Assembly: GCA_028284775.1 (NCBI GenBank)
Contig: JANQRB010000032.1
Coordinates: 1-40,398, forward strand
Reading direction: 5' to 3'
DNA: 40,398 nt
Source of the DNA: Candidatus Kapaibacterium sp.
GTDB lineage: Bacteria; Bacteroidota; Ignavibacteria; Kapaibacteriales; UBA7675
In this document: positions 8,975 to 17,927 of the stretch, piece after piece
Position numbering within the stretch: the stretch's first letter is position 1
Layout of the letters: every line of letters starts with the position of its first letter
Program-made: the position numbers and the translations under genes
The notes under the pieces: generated by a model
The model's database searches: none
What the model was told of the DNA's origin: nothing
What the model saw: the letters and a program-made list of their open reading frames with translations, nothing else

Positions 8975-11521
8975 TTAAGCGCCATATTCGGCGACGGTTG
9001 TTACAAATCCTGCCAGCGCATCTGGTAGTTTTTCCAGGTCTCGTCCGCCGGCGGTAGCCATATGAGGCTTGCCGCCGCCGCCGCCGCCAAGTTGGCGGGC
9101 AACGATTCCGACAAGTTTACCGGCGGGATAGCGTTGCTTAAGATCGTCAGTCACAACACAGACAAGTTGAGCCTTGCCGTCGACTTCCGTCGCCAGCAGG
9201 CCGATGCCGTTGTTACCCAAGGCATCGCGCAATTCGTCACCCAGCGACTTTAGTTGATCCATCGTTCCGTCAACCTGTTCGGCGACAATTTGAATGTCGT
9301 TGAAGCGACCTGCTTTATCAATGTAAGCCTGCACGCCGCCGGCCAGCTCCTCCATTCGCAGACGCGCCAGGTCTTTTTCCAGATCCTTAACTTTTTGCTG
9401 CAACTCATCGCTCTGCTGACGCTGAAGCCTGATCTGCTGCTCGAGCCCCTGAATCAACTTTTCCACACCCTGGCCTGTTACCGCTTCCACGCGCCGCGTG
9501 CCCGCCGCAATCGACGATTCGCCGCTTATTTTAAACAAGCCAATTTCGCTGGTGTTGTTTACGTGCGTACCGCCGCAGAATTCAGCGGAAAAGTTTTCGT
9601 CGACGACCACCACGCGGACGCGATCGCCGTATTTATCGCCAAAAAACATCTTAACGCCGGGCACCTTGCGCGCCTCTTCAATCGGCAGGTCCATTGTCAT
9701 TACCGGGATAAACTCACGAATCTTTTCGTTCACCATCGTTTCGATTGCCAGGAGCTCTTCGGCGCTGACTTTCTGGAAGTGCGGAAAATCGAAGCGCAGG
9801 TGTTCGGGATGGACAAGTGAGCCTTCCTGCTTCACATGCGAGCCCAGCACACGCCGCAAGGCCTCATGCAGCAGATGCGTAACGGTGTGATTCGCCAAGA
9901 TTTTCTGCCGTCGCTGGGCGTCCACTTCTGCCAATGCAATACTTCCCGCAAGAGGTTCCACGTCACTCTCGGTAATGTGTACGATAATGTCGCCAACCTT
10001 GCGGACATCCACTACGCGATAGCTCGTGCCGCCCAATGTAATTGTGCCCGTATCGGCAACCTGACCGCCGGACTCAGCGTAAAAGGGCGTTTCATCCAGC
10101 ACTACGCGATTATCGGCGGCAAGCAGAACTTTCGATTCGCCGCGCAATTGTTCGTAACCGGTAAAATGCGTTCGTCCCTCCACGGCAGGCAGCTCGACTT
10201 CCTGGTGATGCTGCTTGCGCGCTTTGCGGCTGCGCTCTTTCTGCCGCCGCATATGCTCCTTAAAGCCTTGTGTGTCAACCGCAATATCGCGCTCGCGAGC
10301 GATAAGCTGTGTTAAGTCGAGCGGGAAACCGAATGTATCATACAAAAGAAAAGCGTCTGCGCCCGCAATTCGCCGCTCCCTGCCTTCAGATTCGAGGCCG
10401 CGAACAATGTCGTCGAACTTATCGAGACCGCGGTCCAGCGTCTGCAGAAAGTTTTCTTCTTCGGCCCGAATCACCTTTTCAATCATCGTCTGCTGTTCGC
10501 GAATCTCGGGGAACTCATCGCCCATCATATTAACAAGTTCCGCTACGAGGCTGTGAAGCACCGGCGCCCTAAAGCCAAGGTTGCGCGAATAGCGCGCGGC
10601 GCGACGAAGTATCCGGCGCAGCACGTACCCGCGGCCGGTGTTACCCGGCAGCGCGCCGTCGGCAATCGAGAATGTCAGTGTTCGAATATGATCAGCCATC
10701 ACCCGCATTGCTACGCCGTCCGGCTGTGTTAACTCGCGCGAGTAGCTGCGCCCGCACAGCTCTTCGATTTTGTTAATCAAGGGCATGAAGATATCGGTGT
10801 CGTAATTCGAGGACTGATTCTGCATAATTGCGCAGATACGTTCGAATCCCATTCCCGTGTCCACATGCTTGCGCGCCAGCGGCTGCAAGCTACCGTCCAT
10901 CTGGCGATTAAACTGCATAAACACCAGGTTCCAGATTTCGATTACCTCAGGCGAACCGGCGTTTACCAGTGGACCGCCGCTGAAGTCAGCGGTCCGGTCA
11001 TAGTGAATTTCCGAACAAGGGCCACAGGGTCCGGTGGCGCCCATCTCCCAGAAGTTGTCTTTTTCATCAAAACGGTGAATGCGCTCCTGCGGGAGATACT
11101 GTTGCCAAAGCTCAAAGGCTTCGTCATCGGTACGGAACACGGTTGCATGGATGCGTTCGGCTTCCAGCCCCCAGACCTCGACCAGCAATTCCCAGGCCCA
11201 GGCAATTGCTTCGCGTTTATAATAATCGCCGAAACTCCAGTTGCCGAGCATTTCAAAAAAGGTATGGTGATAGGTGTCGCGCCCAACGTCTTCCAGATCG
11301 TTATGTTTGCCGCTCGCGCGAATACATTTTTGCGTGTCCGCCGCCCGTGAATAGGGTCGCGAACCCGAACCGACAAAAACATCCTTAAACTGATTCATAC
11401 CGGCGTTGGTAAAAAGCAGCGTCGGGTCGCCGTGCGGAATGACAGGCGCACTCGGAACAATCCGATGCTCCCTGGCGCGAAAAAAATTCAGAAAATCTTG
11501 TCGCAATTCTTTCGATGTCAT
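8975..11521 (-). CDS. alaS: Alanine-tRNA ligase
   Basis: AlaRS charges tRNA-Ala and edits Ser/Gly misacylation. At 848 residues it is close to the usual bacterial length. The class II catalytic domain shows VIPHGDPTLLFTNAGMNQFK, KCIRASGKHNDLEDVG and LGNWSFGDYYKREAI. The editing-domain zinc ligands are intact: H545 and H549 in HTVTHLLHEAL, C649 and H653 in CGGTHVNN. The C-terminal C-Ala domain has a coiled coil and the glycine-rich LGGGGGGKPHMATAGG. The ATG at 11521 is preceded by AGGA about 8 bases upstream. It lies 43 bp after accC and 14 bp before the SDR gene, all on the minus strand. Confidence 0.98.
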   Translation of the reverse strand: MTSKELRQDFLNFFRAREHRIVPSAPVIPHGDPTLLFTNAGMNQFKDVFVGSGSRPYSRAADTQKCIRASGKHNDLEDVGRDTYHHTFFEMLGNWSFGDYYKREAIAWAWELLVEVWGLEAERIHATVFRTDDEAFELWQQYLPQERIHRFDEKDNFWEMGATGPCGPCSEIHYDRTADFSGGPLVNAGSPEVIEIWNLVFMQFNRQMDGSLQPLARKHVDTGMGFERICAIMQNQSSNYDTDIFMPLINKIEELCGRSYSRELTQPDGVAMRVMADHIRTLTFSIADGALPGNTGRGYVLRRILRRAARYSRNLGFRAPVLHSLVAELVNMMGDEFPEIREQQTMIEKVIRAEEENFLQTLDRGLDKFDDIVRGLESEGRERRIAGADAFLLYDTFGFPLDLTQLIARERDIAVDTQGFKEHMRRQKERSRKARKQHHQEVELPAVEGRTHFTGYEQLRGESKVLLAADNRVVLDETPFYAESGGQVADTGTITLGGTSYRVVDVRKVGDIIVHITESDVEPLAGSIALAEVDAQRRQKILANHTVTHLLHEALRRVLGSHVKQEGSLVHPEHLRFDFPHFQKVSAEELLAIETMVNEKIREFIPVMTMDLPIEEARKVPGVKMFFGDKYGDRVRVVVVDENFSAEFCGGTHVNNTSEIGLFKISGESSIAAGTRRVEAVTGQGVEKLIQGLEQQIRLQRQQSDELQQKVKDLEKDLARLRMEELAGGVQAYIDKAGRFNDIQIVAEQVDGTMDQLKSLGDELRDALGNNGIGLLATEVDGKAQLVCVVTDDLKQRYPAGKLVGIVARQLGGGGGGKPHMATAGGRDLEKLPDALAGFVTTVAEYGA

Positions 11522-11564
11522 AACTGGTTCCTATCAGTTCAATCTAATCGGGCGTCCAAATCGC

Positions 11565-13037
11565 TCAGCGGCCGATGCGGCCCAGGTCAGCCCAGCGGCT
11601 GCGCTGCGGAAACTGTGGTTTGCGGCCTGTCGTCGACCGGTGACGGGCGTAAGCGCCGACAGCCGACAGGAGTTGCTGTACTTCTGCGGGCACCTGATTA
11701 CGCCAGTGCTCCTGCACATAGAAGGTCGAATAGCTGCCGTCGTTAAAAGGCTCGGAAGCAACGGCGATCCGGCAAAAAGGAATCGTCGTATTCAGCCCGC
11801 CGATCGTATAGTTGTCGAGAGCATCCAGGCAGCGTTCGATGGCCTGCGACCTGTCCGATCCCCAGACGATCATTTTCGCTACCATCGGGTCGTAGTGCAG
11901 GCTGCTCTCGAAGCCTTCGTAAAGAGCGGTATCGTGACGGATGTAGTCCGCGACGGGCTCTGCAAGGTGCGACACGGTTCCCGCATCGGGAAAGAAGTCG
12001 TTGTAGACGTCTTCGACGCAAATACGGCACTCGATCGCGTGCCCCTTGGCATGAACATCGTCTTGCTTGAGTTCCAGCGCTTTTCCCGCCGCAATTAACA
12101 GTTGTTGCTCAACCAGGTCGACACCCGAGACCATTTCCGTAACGGGATGCTCGACCTGCAGACGAGTGTTAACTTCCATAAAGTAAAAGCTACCCTCGGC
12201 ATCCAGCAAAAACTCGATAGTGCCGGCATTGTGATAGCCCGCTTCCGTCACCAGGCGCGCCGCCGCCTCGCCCATCGCCTGCCGGGTCGCCGCTGTTACG
12301 GCCGTTGAAGGCGATTCCTCCACTACTTTTTGATGCCGACGCTGGATGGAACACTCGCGCTCGGGAAAATACAGTACATTGCCCTGCTTGTCGGCCAGCA
12401 CCTGAATTTCGATGTGCTTGGGATTCAGAATATACTTTTCAATGAAAACGCGATCGTCGCCAAAGGCCGTCGAGGCTTCGCCCTGCGCCGATTCCAAGGC
12501 CGCTTCGAGATCTTCAGCGGCATACACCTCGCGCATGCCTTTGCCGCCGCCGCCCGCCGCTGCCTTGAGCAGCACCGGATAACCGATCGATTCCGCGATT
12601 TCCCGTACTTCACTCAGTGTGCCCACGGCGCCGGTCGAACCCGGCGCAAAGGGTACGTTGGCTTTCTCCGCCAGAGCGCGAGCCGCCGTTTTGTCGCCCA
12701 GGAGACGTATTGCGGCCGGCGTCGGCCCGATAAAGACCAGCCCAGCCGCCTCTACCGCCTCCGCGAACACGGCATTTTCCGCCAGAAAACCATAGCCGGG
12801 ATGAATTGCCTCGGCGCCGGTGTCAGCAGCGGCCTGCAGCACCTTTTCGATCAGCAGATAACTTTCACGCGGCGTAAAACCCCCGATGGCAACTGCTTCA
12901 TCCGCCTCGCGCACATAAAGGGCATGCACGTCGGCCTCGGAATAGATTGCGACGGTGGCGATTTCCATTCGACGACACGTAGCAATGATGCGGCGGGCAA
13001 TTTCACCGCGGTTTGCAATCAGAATTTTGCTAAACAC
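11565..13037 (-). CDS. accC: Biotin carboxylase subunit (AccC family)
   Basis: The ATP-dependent biotin carboxylase of an acetyl-CoA or other acyl-CoA/pyruvate carboxylase; it carboxylates biotin on a separate BCCP. The N-terminal domain begins FSKILIANRGEIARRI. The ATP-grasp core has the glycine-rich loop AAAGGGGKGMR, EKYILNPKHIEIQ, ERECSIQRRHQKVVEE and the catalytic EVNTRLQVEHPVTE. The C-terminal domain is complete. The frame is open further upstream, but the conserved start fits GTG at 13037 (AGG 5 bases upstream), giving 490 residues, about 40 longer than E. coli AccC. There is no biotinyl domain and no accB nearby. It follows mutS2 by 170 bp and precedes alaS by 43 bp. Whether it serves fatty-acid synthesis or another carboxylase is open. 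Confidence 0.92.
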   Translation of the reverse strand: MFSKILIANRGEIARRIIATCRRMEIATVAIYSEADVHALYVREADEAVAIGGFTPRESYLLIEKVLQAAADTGAEAIHPGYGFLAENAVFAEAVEAAGLVFIGPTPAAIRLLGDKTAARALAEKANVPFAPGSTGAVGTLSEVREIAESIGYPVLLKAAAGGGGKGMREVYAAEDLEAALESAQGEASTAFGDDRVFIEKYILNPKHIEIQVLADKQGNVLYFPERECSIQRRHQKVVEESPSTAVTAATRQAMGEAAARLVTEAGYHNAGTIEFLLDAEGSFYFMEVNTRLQVEHPVTEMVSGVDLVEQQLLIAAGKALELKQDDVHAKGHAIECRICVEDVYNDFFPDAGTVSHLAEPVADYIRHDTALYEGFESSLHYDPMVAKMIVWGSDRSQAIERCLDALDNYTIGGLNTTIPFCRIAVASEPFNDGSYSTFYVQEHWRNQVPAEVQQLLSAVGAYARHRSTTGRKPQFPQRSRWADLGRIGR

Positions 13038-13207
13038 AAGCACCTGTCGATTTGATGAACAGTGTCCGATTATATGGCAGGCAGGCCGGTGCCCGTCAAA
13101 ATACGACATTTCAGCATGAGATCATGCCCGGGCCGATCATTTCAATGCACTTGCCGCACCCGCCGTCAAATGGCGTCCGGACGATTGTCTCCGGCAAGCT
13201 TCGGTCC

Positions 13208-15577
13208 TTACTTCAGTTCCGCCACGGTCACGCCGGCGCCGCCTTCGGTCAATCGTCCGTCGCGGAATCTCGCCACCGCGGGGTGACTCTTGAGCATGCG
13301 TTGAATCGCGCTGCGCAGAGCGCCGGTTCCTTTGCCGTGCACAATGGTTATTTCGCGGATCGGGCTCATCAGCGCTTCCGAGATTGCATTCTCGACTTCC
13401 AGCGTGGCCTGATCGGCGTACATGCCGCGCAAATCCACGCGCGTCTGCGCATCGGTCCGAAACTCGAGGCTGCTCTTCTTCTTCGCCTCCAGCTTTTTGC
13501 CCGAACGCTTGAGTTTGTCGAGCGCGGTTTTGAATTTGACGGCGTCGAACTCTACAACGGCCGAATCACCGCTTTCATCGAGCGCAACGATGACGCCGGG
13601 CTTCTCAAAACCCTCCATGACGACAACGTCACCTTCATGGAATTCTTCGCGCCGGGTCACCTGCTTTTCCTGCTGAGCGGCCTTGCGCAATATCTCTTTG
13701 CGTTCGCGATCGTATTCTTTGCGCACGTCGGCAATCGATTTCTTTTCTTCCCGGATTTCTCGGATGGTATTTTCGACCAGTTTGTTGGCGTTGTCCACCA
13801 CGGCCGCGGCTTCGGCGCGCGCGGCTTTGATCAGGTCTTTATACTTCCGGCGAAAATCTTCGAATTTTGCCTCGTAATCGCGCTGCGCCTGTTCAGCTTT
13901 GGCTTTGACGGCCGCGGCCTCGTTGCGCAGATTTTCGGATTCGCGACGATAACGTTGAATGACTTCGATGCTCCGCTCCAGCTCATTGTGTCGTTCGCCG
14001 ACGTGATCCCGCGCGCGCGCCATTACCGCCGGCGGCATCCGCAGACTCTCGGCCAGGACGAAGGCGTAGCTATTGCCCGGGACCCGCGCCAGAAAACGAT
14101 AGGTCGGCTCCAGTTTGTCCGCGTCGAACTCCATACTTGCGTTGGAAATCTCCTGCCGCGTCAGAGCATAACTCTTGAGCGAAGTCTGGTGCGTGGTCAC
14201 CATAAAGGAGGCGCCGCGAGCCAGGAAGCCTTCCAGAATACCGACCGCCAGCGCCGATCCCTCCTGCGGGTCGGTGCCCGAACAGATTTCATCGACCAGG
14301 ACAAGCGCCGTCGACGAGCAGTTCGTCAGAATCTCGCGCAGGCGAATGAGCTGCGACGAGAAGGTGCTGACGTCATTCTCGATCGACTGGTTGTCGCCGA
14401 TGGCCGTAAAAATCGTCCGGTAACCAGTTGCGCATTCGCCAAGCGGAAAGATGCCGGCGAGCGCCATGGCTACATTGAGACCGATACTCTTCAATGCCAC
14501 GGTTTTACCGCCCGCATTGGGTCCTGAAATCAGATGACCGGCCACCGGCGCCTCGAACTCGACCGTGAGCGGCACAACCCCGCCGCGATGTTTGGCATGC
14601 ATCAGAAGCGGATGGCGAACCTCTCGCAGCATAATAAGGCTGTCGTCGCGAATCGCCGGCTTCATGCCGCCAAATTCATGGGCATAGCGGGCCTTTGCCA
14701 GGGCGGCGTCAAAGTGCGCCAGAATATCCACCGTTCGCAGCAATTCACGCGCCTCCTGTCCCAGCTCGCTGCTAAGCGTCGTCAGAATCTTGCGTACTTC
14801 CCGCTCTTCTTCATTGTTAAGCAAGGAAATCTCATTGTTGAGGTCGAAGGTCTCCGCCGGCTCGACAAAGACAGTCGCGCCTGTATTCGACACGCCGTGT
14901 ATGATGCCCGGGATATGGCGTTTATACTCGGTTTTCATCGGCAGGACAAAGCGGCCGTCACGCTGCGTCACGAATTCATCTGTAATGGCATCGGCTTCTT
15001 TGACCTTGGAGAGTATCTTGTTCAGCCGCTGGCGCAGACGGTTGGACGTATCGAAGATATCGCGCCGAATGCGCGCCAGATCGCGACTGGCATTATCCCG
15101 AACCGTGCCGTTGTCGTCGATGGCTTCGTGGATATGTTTTTCCAGCAGGCGATTTTCGTGGAGCGGATCGACAAAGGCCGCCAGGGCCGGCAGGTCGCCG
15201 CTGCGTTCCAGGAGCGCCGCCCGGAGCACTCTGGCGGTCCGCATCGTGTCGCGAACCGCAAGCAGCTCTGTCGGCTGAAGAAATGCGTGTTCTACCAATG
15301 TCTTGTGCAGAAGCGGCCGCGTATCGCTCAGACCCTCCAAGGGCAGGACGCGGCCTTCGAAAAGCAGGATCAGCAGTTCGTCGATTCGCTGATGTTCTTC
15401 TGTTAACCAGGCAAGATTGTCGCTGGGAAGCGCGGCGCCGATCAGCTCTCTGCCGAGGTCCGAAATAGCGAAATCGGCGATTCGTTCCAGGACTTTGTGA
15501 AATTCGAGTTCAGCGAGTGAGCGCGTTATGAGCTCTTTCTCGCTGAGGATTGTGGACTCCTCCATAGCTCTATTCAT
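13208..15577 (-). CDS. mutS2: Endonuclease MutS2 (Smr-domain MutS homologue)
   Basis: MutS2 acts on branched DNA and suppresses recombination; in some bacteria it also acts on collided ribosomes. It lacks the mismatch-recognition domain, as expected. Visible parts are the core/lever domain, Walker A SGPNAGGKTVALKSIG (about residues 350-365), Walker B LVLVDEICSGTDPQEGSALA, a long charged coiled coil, then KOW-like and C-terminal Smr domains (VDLRGMYADQA and ITIVHGKGTGALR, both Smr hallmarks). The length is about 789 residues. ATG at 15577 overlaps the yqeY stop by 8 bp (ATGAATAG); ATG at 15565 directly after the stop is an alternative, and neither has a strong ribosome binding site. Translational coupling to yqeY is likely. 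Confidence 0.95.
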   Translation of the reverse strand: MNRAMEESTILSEKELITRSLAELEFHKVLERIADFAISDLGRELIGAALPSDNLAWLTEEHQRIDELLILLFEGRVLPLEGLSDTRPLLHKTLVEHAFLQPTELLAVRDTMRTARVLRAALLERSGDLPALAAFVDPLHENRLLEKHIHEAIDDNGTVRDNASRDLARIRRDIFDTSNRLRQRLNKILSKVKEADAITDEFVTQRDGRFVLPMKTEYKRHIPGIIHGVSNTGATVFVEPAETFDLNNEISLLNNEEEREVRKILTTLSSELGQEARELLRTVDILAHFDAALAKARYAHEFGGMKPAIRDDSLIMLREVRHPLLMHAKHRGGVVPLTVEFEAPVAGHLISGPNAGGKTVALKSIGLNVAMALAGIFPLGECATGYRTIFTAIGDNQSIENDVSTFSSQLIRLREILTNCSSTALVLVDEICSGTDPQEGSALAVGILEGFLARGASFMVTTHQTSLKSYALTRQEISNASMEFDADKLEPTYRFLARVPGNSYAFVLAESLRMPPAVMARARDHVGERHNELERSIEVIQRYRRESENLRNEAAAVKAKAEQAQRDYEAKFEDFRRKYKDLIKAARAEAAAVVDNANKLVENTIREIREEKKSIADVRKEYDRERKEILRKAAQQEKQVTRREEFHEGDVVVMEGFEKPGVIVALDESGDSAVVEFDAVKFKTALDKLKRSGKKLEAKKKSSLEFRTDAQTRVDLRGMYADQATLEVENAISEALMSPIREITIVHGKGTGALRSAIQRMLKSHPAVARFRDGRLTEGGAGVTVAELK

Positions 15578-16022
15578 TTTGTAGTAGTGTTTTGACCAAT
15601 TGTTGCACACGGGCGCCATCGGCTTTACCGCGCAATTCCTTCATTGCAGCGCCCATCACTTTACCAAAGTCCTGCGGGCCGCCGGCGCCCAATCGTCGGG
15701 CTATCGCCTGAACGGCCTCTTTGATCTCATCTTCCGTGAGCTGCGCGGGCAGATACTCCCCTATGATGGCAAGCTCGGCTTCCTCCTTCGCTTTCAGTTC
15801 CTCGCGCCCGGCCTGCTCGTACTGCGCGATGGCGTCTTTGCGCTTCTTCGCTTCACTCAGCAGAATATTCTGCTCATCGCTTTCCGTCATCGCCTGCGCG
15901 CTGCCGCTTTTTTCAAACTCCAGAATACGTGCCCGCAGCGAGCGCAATGTTTCCAGGCGCAGCTTGTCGCCGCTCTTCATCGCACTTTTAATATCGTCCA
16001 CTATTTGATTCGCCAGGCTCAT
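15570..16022 (-). CDS. yqeY: GatB/YqeY domain-containing protein
   Basis: A 150-residue soluble protein of the YqeY family, related to the tail domain of GatB/GatE that contacts tRNA. The function of the stand-alone protein is not settled. The sequence is typical: LANQIVDDIKSAMKSGDKLRL, LRSLRARI, EEAELAIIGEYLPAQLTEDEI, and the C-terminal DFGKVMGAAMKELRGKADG-V-QLVK segment. The ATG at 16022 matches the family start. It lies 153 bp downstream of secG, from which a nested hairpin separates it, and overlaps mutS2. Confidence 0.93.
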   Translation of the reverse strand: MSLANQIVDDIKSAMKSGDKLRLETLRSLRARILEFEKSGSAQAMTESDEQNILLSEAKKRKDAIAQYEQAGREELKAKEEAELAIIGEYLPAQLTEDEIKEAVQAIARRLGAGGPQDFGKVMGAAMKELRGKADGARVQQLVKTLLQNE

Positions 16023-16058
16023 AGCATGGTCCTTTCCGTTAGATGAGAATAATAATTG

Positions 16059-16144
16059 ATCGGGCAGGACGGGGTGGCCACAAAATGCAAAAGCGAGAAA
16101 TGCCCGCAGCTCATTTCTCGCTTCCCACTTTTGGACTGCCCGAT
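16059..16144 (-). terminator. Nested double inverted repeat between secG and yqeY
   Basis: An inner perfect 12-bp stem (AAGCGAGAAATG at 16091-16102 with CATTTCTCGCTT at 16112-16123, 9-base loop) lies inside an outer perfect 9-bp stem (ATCGGGCAG at 16059-16067 with CTGCCCGAT at 16136-16144). On the minus strand the inner hairpin is followed by TTGCATTTTG. The inner hairpin could terminate secG transcripts, but yqeY follows at once, so attenuation or RNA processing is equally possible. Confidence 0.65.
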
Positions 16145-16175
16145 GTAGGGTCAGATCGTAATGCCTGTCGCAGAA

Positions 16176-16580
16176 TTAGTTGCCGTCCGATTCCGACGGC
16201 GGATCAGGCGTCGGCTCGAGCGCTGGCGTTTCAGCGGCGGGCGTCGGTGCAGGAAGGGCATTGCCGCCCGGGGCTCCGGGCAGAGTTGGCGTCGATGGTC
16301 TTTCCGCGCCAACCGTCACGGGAGCGCGCGTCGCATCCGTATTTTCAAGGAAATACATATTAGTCAGAATGGTCAGCACCAGGATCGCAATGGCGGCGCC
16401 GATGGTAAACTTCTGCAAAAAGTCGGCTGTTTGCCGGGCGCCGAACTGCGAAGCGAATTGGCCGCCGATGCCGCCGAAAGAGGTGCCGTCAAGTCCGCCG
16501 CCTTTACCGGGTTGCAAGAGCACCGCAACCGTAAGCAGCAGCGCCAGAATCATCAGAATAACAATCAGGAATGTAAACAT
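16176..16580 (-). CDS. secG: Preprotein translocase subunit SecG
   Basis: SecG is the small accessory subunit of the SecYEG channel in the inner membrane. The family pattern is clear: an N-terminal transmembrane helix (residues 2-22), the QPGKGGGLDGTSFGG loop with SQFGARQTADFLQKFT, and a second helix at about 55-76. Unusually, a proline/alanine/glutamate-rich tail follows (about residues 80-134, with PAPTPAAETPALEPTPDPP), making it 134 residues against about 75-110 for most SecG proteins. The ATG at 16580 begins the first helix. It is transcribed divergently from the HU-like gene across a 181-bp gap and heads the minus-strand block yqeY-mutS2-accC-alaS. Confidence 0.93.
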   Translation of the reverse strand: MFTFLIVILMILALLLTVAVLLQPGKGGGLDGTSFGGIGGQFASQFGARQTADFLQKFTIGAAIAILVLTILTNMYFLENTDATRAPVTVGAERPSTPTLPGAPGGNALPAPTPAAETPALEPTPDPPSESDGN

Positions 16581-16761
16581 ATCGCCGCAGAGACCAGCTC
16601 GTGATTTTCAATGTTACGATAGAACAGCAAATTTAGATCAGCGGGAATTACCAATCAAGTTTTTTAATCTATTTGTTTCGATATTCCCCGCAAGTTTTGT
16701 ATTTTGCCGCTCATTTTTGCGCATCCAAGCGCTTTTATCGACATTAACGGTGCAGCGTTCA

Positions 16762-17067
16762 GTGACGAAAGCCGATATAGTCGACAAGATAGCCAGCGCC
16801 ACCGGCCTCACGAAAGTCGAGACCGAGGTGGTTGTAGATGGCTTTATCAAAACCGTGATCGAAGCCCTGACGGAAGGCAAGCACATCGAAATTCGTGGTT
16901 TCGGCACCTTCAAGGTGAAAAAACGTAAACCGCGGATAGCGCGCAACCCCCGTACGGGCGAGCCCGTCCCGCTGGACGAACATTACGTGCCGATTCTCAA
17001 AGTGTCGCGCGAGCTGCGCGAACGGGTTGACAACAATCTCAAAGGCAGCAACATCGAGATCGAGTAA
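16762..17067 (+). CDS. HU/IHF family DNA-binding protein
   Basis: A histone-like nucleoid protein that bends DNA as a dimer. From the GTG at 16762 it is 101 residues. It starts MTKADIVDKIASATGLTK and has the family signature RGFGTFKVKKRKPRIARNP, followed by TGEPV, with the intercalating proline P63 in RNPRTG. The C-terminal ILKVSRELRERV completes the fold, and a short tail (GSNIEIE) extends it. The frame continues upstream without a stop, but conservation begins at TKADI. GTG at 16750 is an alternative; neither start has a strong ribosome binding site. The basic flank and the tail make IHF-like binding as plausible as HU. A GC-rich inverted repeat (GCCGG...CCGGC, about 17079-17096) follows the stop. 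Confidence 0.93.
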   Translation: MTKADIVDKIASATGLTKVETEVVVDGFIKTVIEALTEGKHIEIRGFGTFKVKKRKPRIARNPRTGEPVPLDEHYVPILKVSRELRERVDNNLKGSNIEIE

Positions 17068-17154
17068 GTGCTTGCCGCTGCGCCGGCTTCTTAACCGGCC
17101 GCCCGGCTCGGCATGAGAATCGATAGCGATATTGAGAAGGGTGACACGAGAATA

Positions 17155-17775
17155 ATGGCAGGACAGTCCTTCGGCCGCACCTTCGCTGCGGCACTGGTAC
17201 TCGCAATGGTTCTGGGGGCGCTCTCCTTCGGCATCACGCGGTTTTTGACCGATGAACCCGCCGGCGACCGTCTGGCACGCAATACAGCCGAATCAACGGA
17301 CTCAACGCGCCGCGCTTCGGAAGCCGATGGTCTGCAGCAGCATCAGCAGATGCTTTTTTTGCAGCAACTGCGGGATTCTTTGAAAAACGATTCACTGAAT
17401 CCGGATCTGATGGTCAATTATGCCAATGCGCTCTATGATGCCTCTTTGTTTAAGTCGGCATCGGAAGTGTATCAGCGCTACCTGACGCAGATCGATTCGA
17501 GTAACGCCAACGCGCGCATCGATTACGCCTTTACGCTTTTCCAACAGGGCATGACCGATTCGGCGCTGTTTCATACCCAAAAGGCCCTCGCCTTTGAACC
17601 GGAACATCCGATTGCCATGTACAATCTCGGCATTATTTATGTCCGCATGGAACAGCCCGCCAAGGCACGCGAGTGGCTGGAACGCTGCATCCTGGCAGCC
17701 GATAGTCAGGCAATTGGCGCCAATGCCCGTCGTCTGCTCGACCTGCTGGCCGAGCAACAACAAAAAAATCAATAG
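17155..17775 (+). CDS. Membrane-anchored TPR protein
   Basis: A protein of 206 residues from ATG 17155, with one N-terminal hydrophobic segment (about residues 9-31, FAAALVLAMVLGALSFGITRFL) and then a predicted periplasmic domain. At least three TPR-like helix pairs are visible: NPDLMVNYANALYDASLFKSA, NARIDYAFTLFQQGMTDSALFH, and HPIAMYNLGIIYVRMEQPAKA. Between anchor and repeats is a polar Q-rich linker (QQHQQMLFLQQLR). An in-frame ATG at 17113 would add 14 polar residues but has no ribosome binding site, so I prefer 17155. Function unknown; such proteins usually act as scaffolds. It sits between the HU-like gene and the COX24-like gene on the same strand, probably in one transcript ending at the terminator at 17928-17963. 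Confidence 0.78.
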   Translation: MAGQSFGRTFAAALVLAMVLGALSFGITRFLTDEPAGDRLARNTAESTDSTRRASEADGLQQHQQMLFLQQLRDSLKNDSLNPDLMVNYANALYDASLFKSASEVYQRYLTQIDSSNANARIDYAFTLFQQGMTDSALFHTQKALAFEPEHPIAMYNLGIIYVRMEQPAKAREWLERCILAADSQAIGANARRLLDLLAEQQQKNQ

Positions 17776-17826
17776 CTAAAGATAAACCAGTACTTATGAA
17801 TCAGTATTTTGCCGAGGAGTTGCGGA

Positions 17827-17922
17827 ATGCCGTGCGGAAGAAAACGCAAGCGTCATAAAATGGCGACGCACAAGCGCAAAAAGCGCTTACGCAAGAACAG
17901 ACACAAGAAGAAGAAAAACTAA
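17827..17922 (+). CDS. AURKAIP1/COX24-domain 31-residue basic protein, probable small ribosomal protein
   Basis: A 31-codon gene reading MPCGRKRKRHKMATHKRKK, then RLRKNRHKKKKN. It is almost entirely Lys, Arg and His, and matches the short COX24/AURKAIP1 family (the 'KRKRHKMxTHKxKKRxRKNRHKKK' pattern). Family knowledge: the mitochondrial member is the small-subunit protein mS38, and the mycobacterial counterpart is bS22. By analogy this one likely sits in the 30S subunit near the decoding site. GAGGAG at 17814-17819, 7 bases before the ATG, is the best ribosome binding site in this part of the window. It lies between the TPR gene and leuS and is closed by a strong terminator 5 bases after the stop, as expected for an abundant product. 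Confidence 0.85.
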   Translation: MPCGRKRKRHKMATHKRKKRLRKNRHKKKKN

Positions 17923-17927
17923 GACGC

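Noticed and set aside
13052..14527. Plus-strand 491-codon open frame opposite mutS2
   Set aside because: It lies antisense to a complete, motif-rich mutS2. Its translation has no domain and reflects the high-GC third-position pattern of the real gene.
16180..16761. Upstream extension of the HU-like frame to about 295 codons
   Set aside because: It runs antisense through secG and is not conserved. The HU fold begins at TKADI, so the start is at 16762 or 16750.
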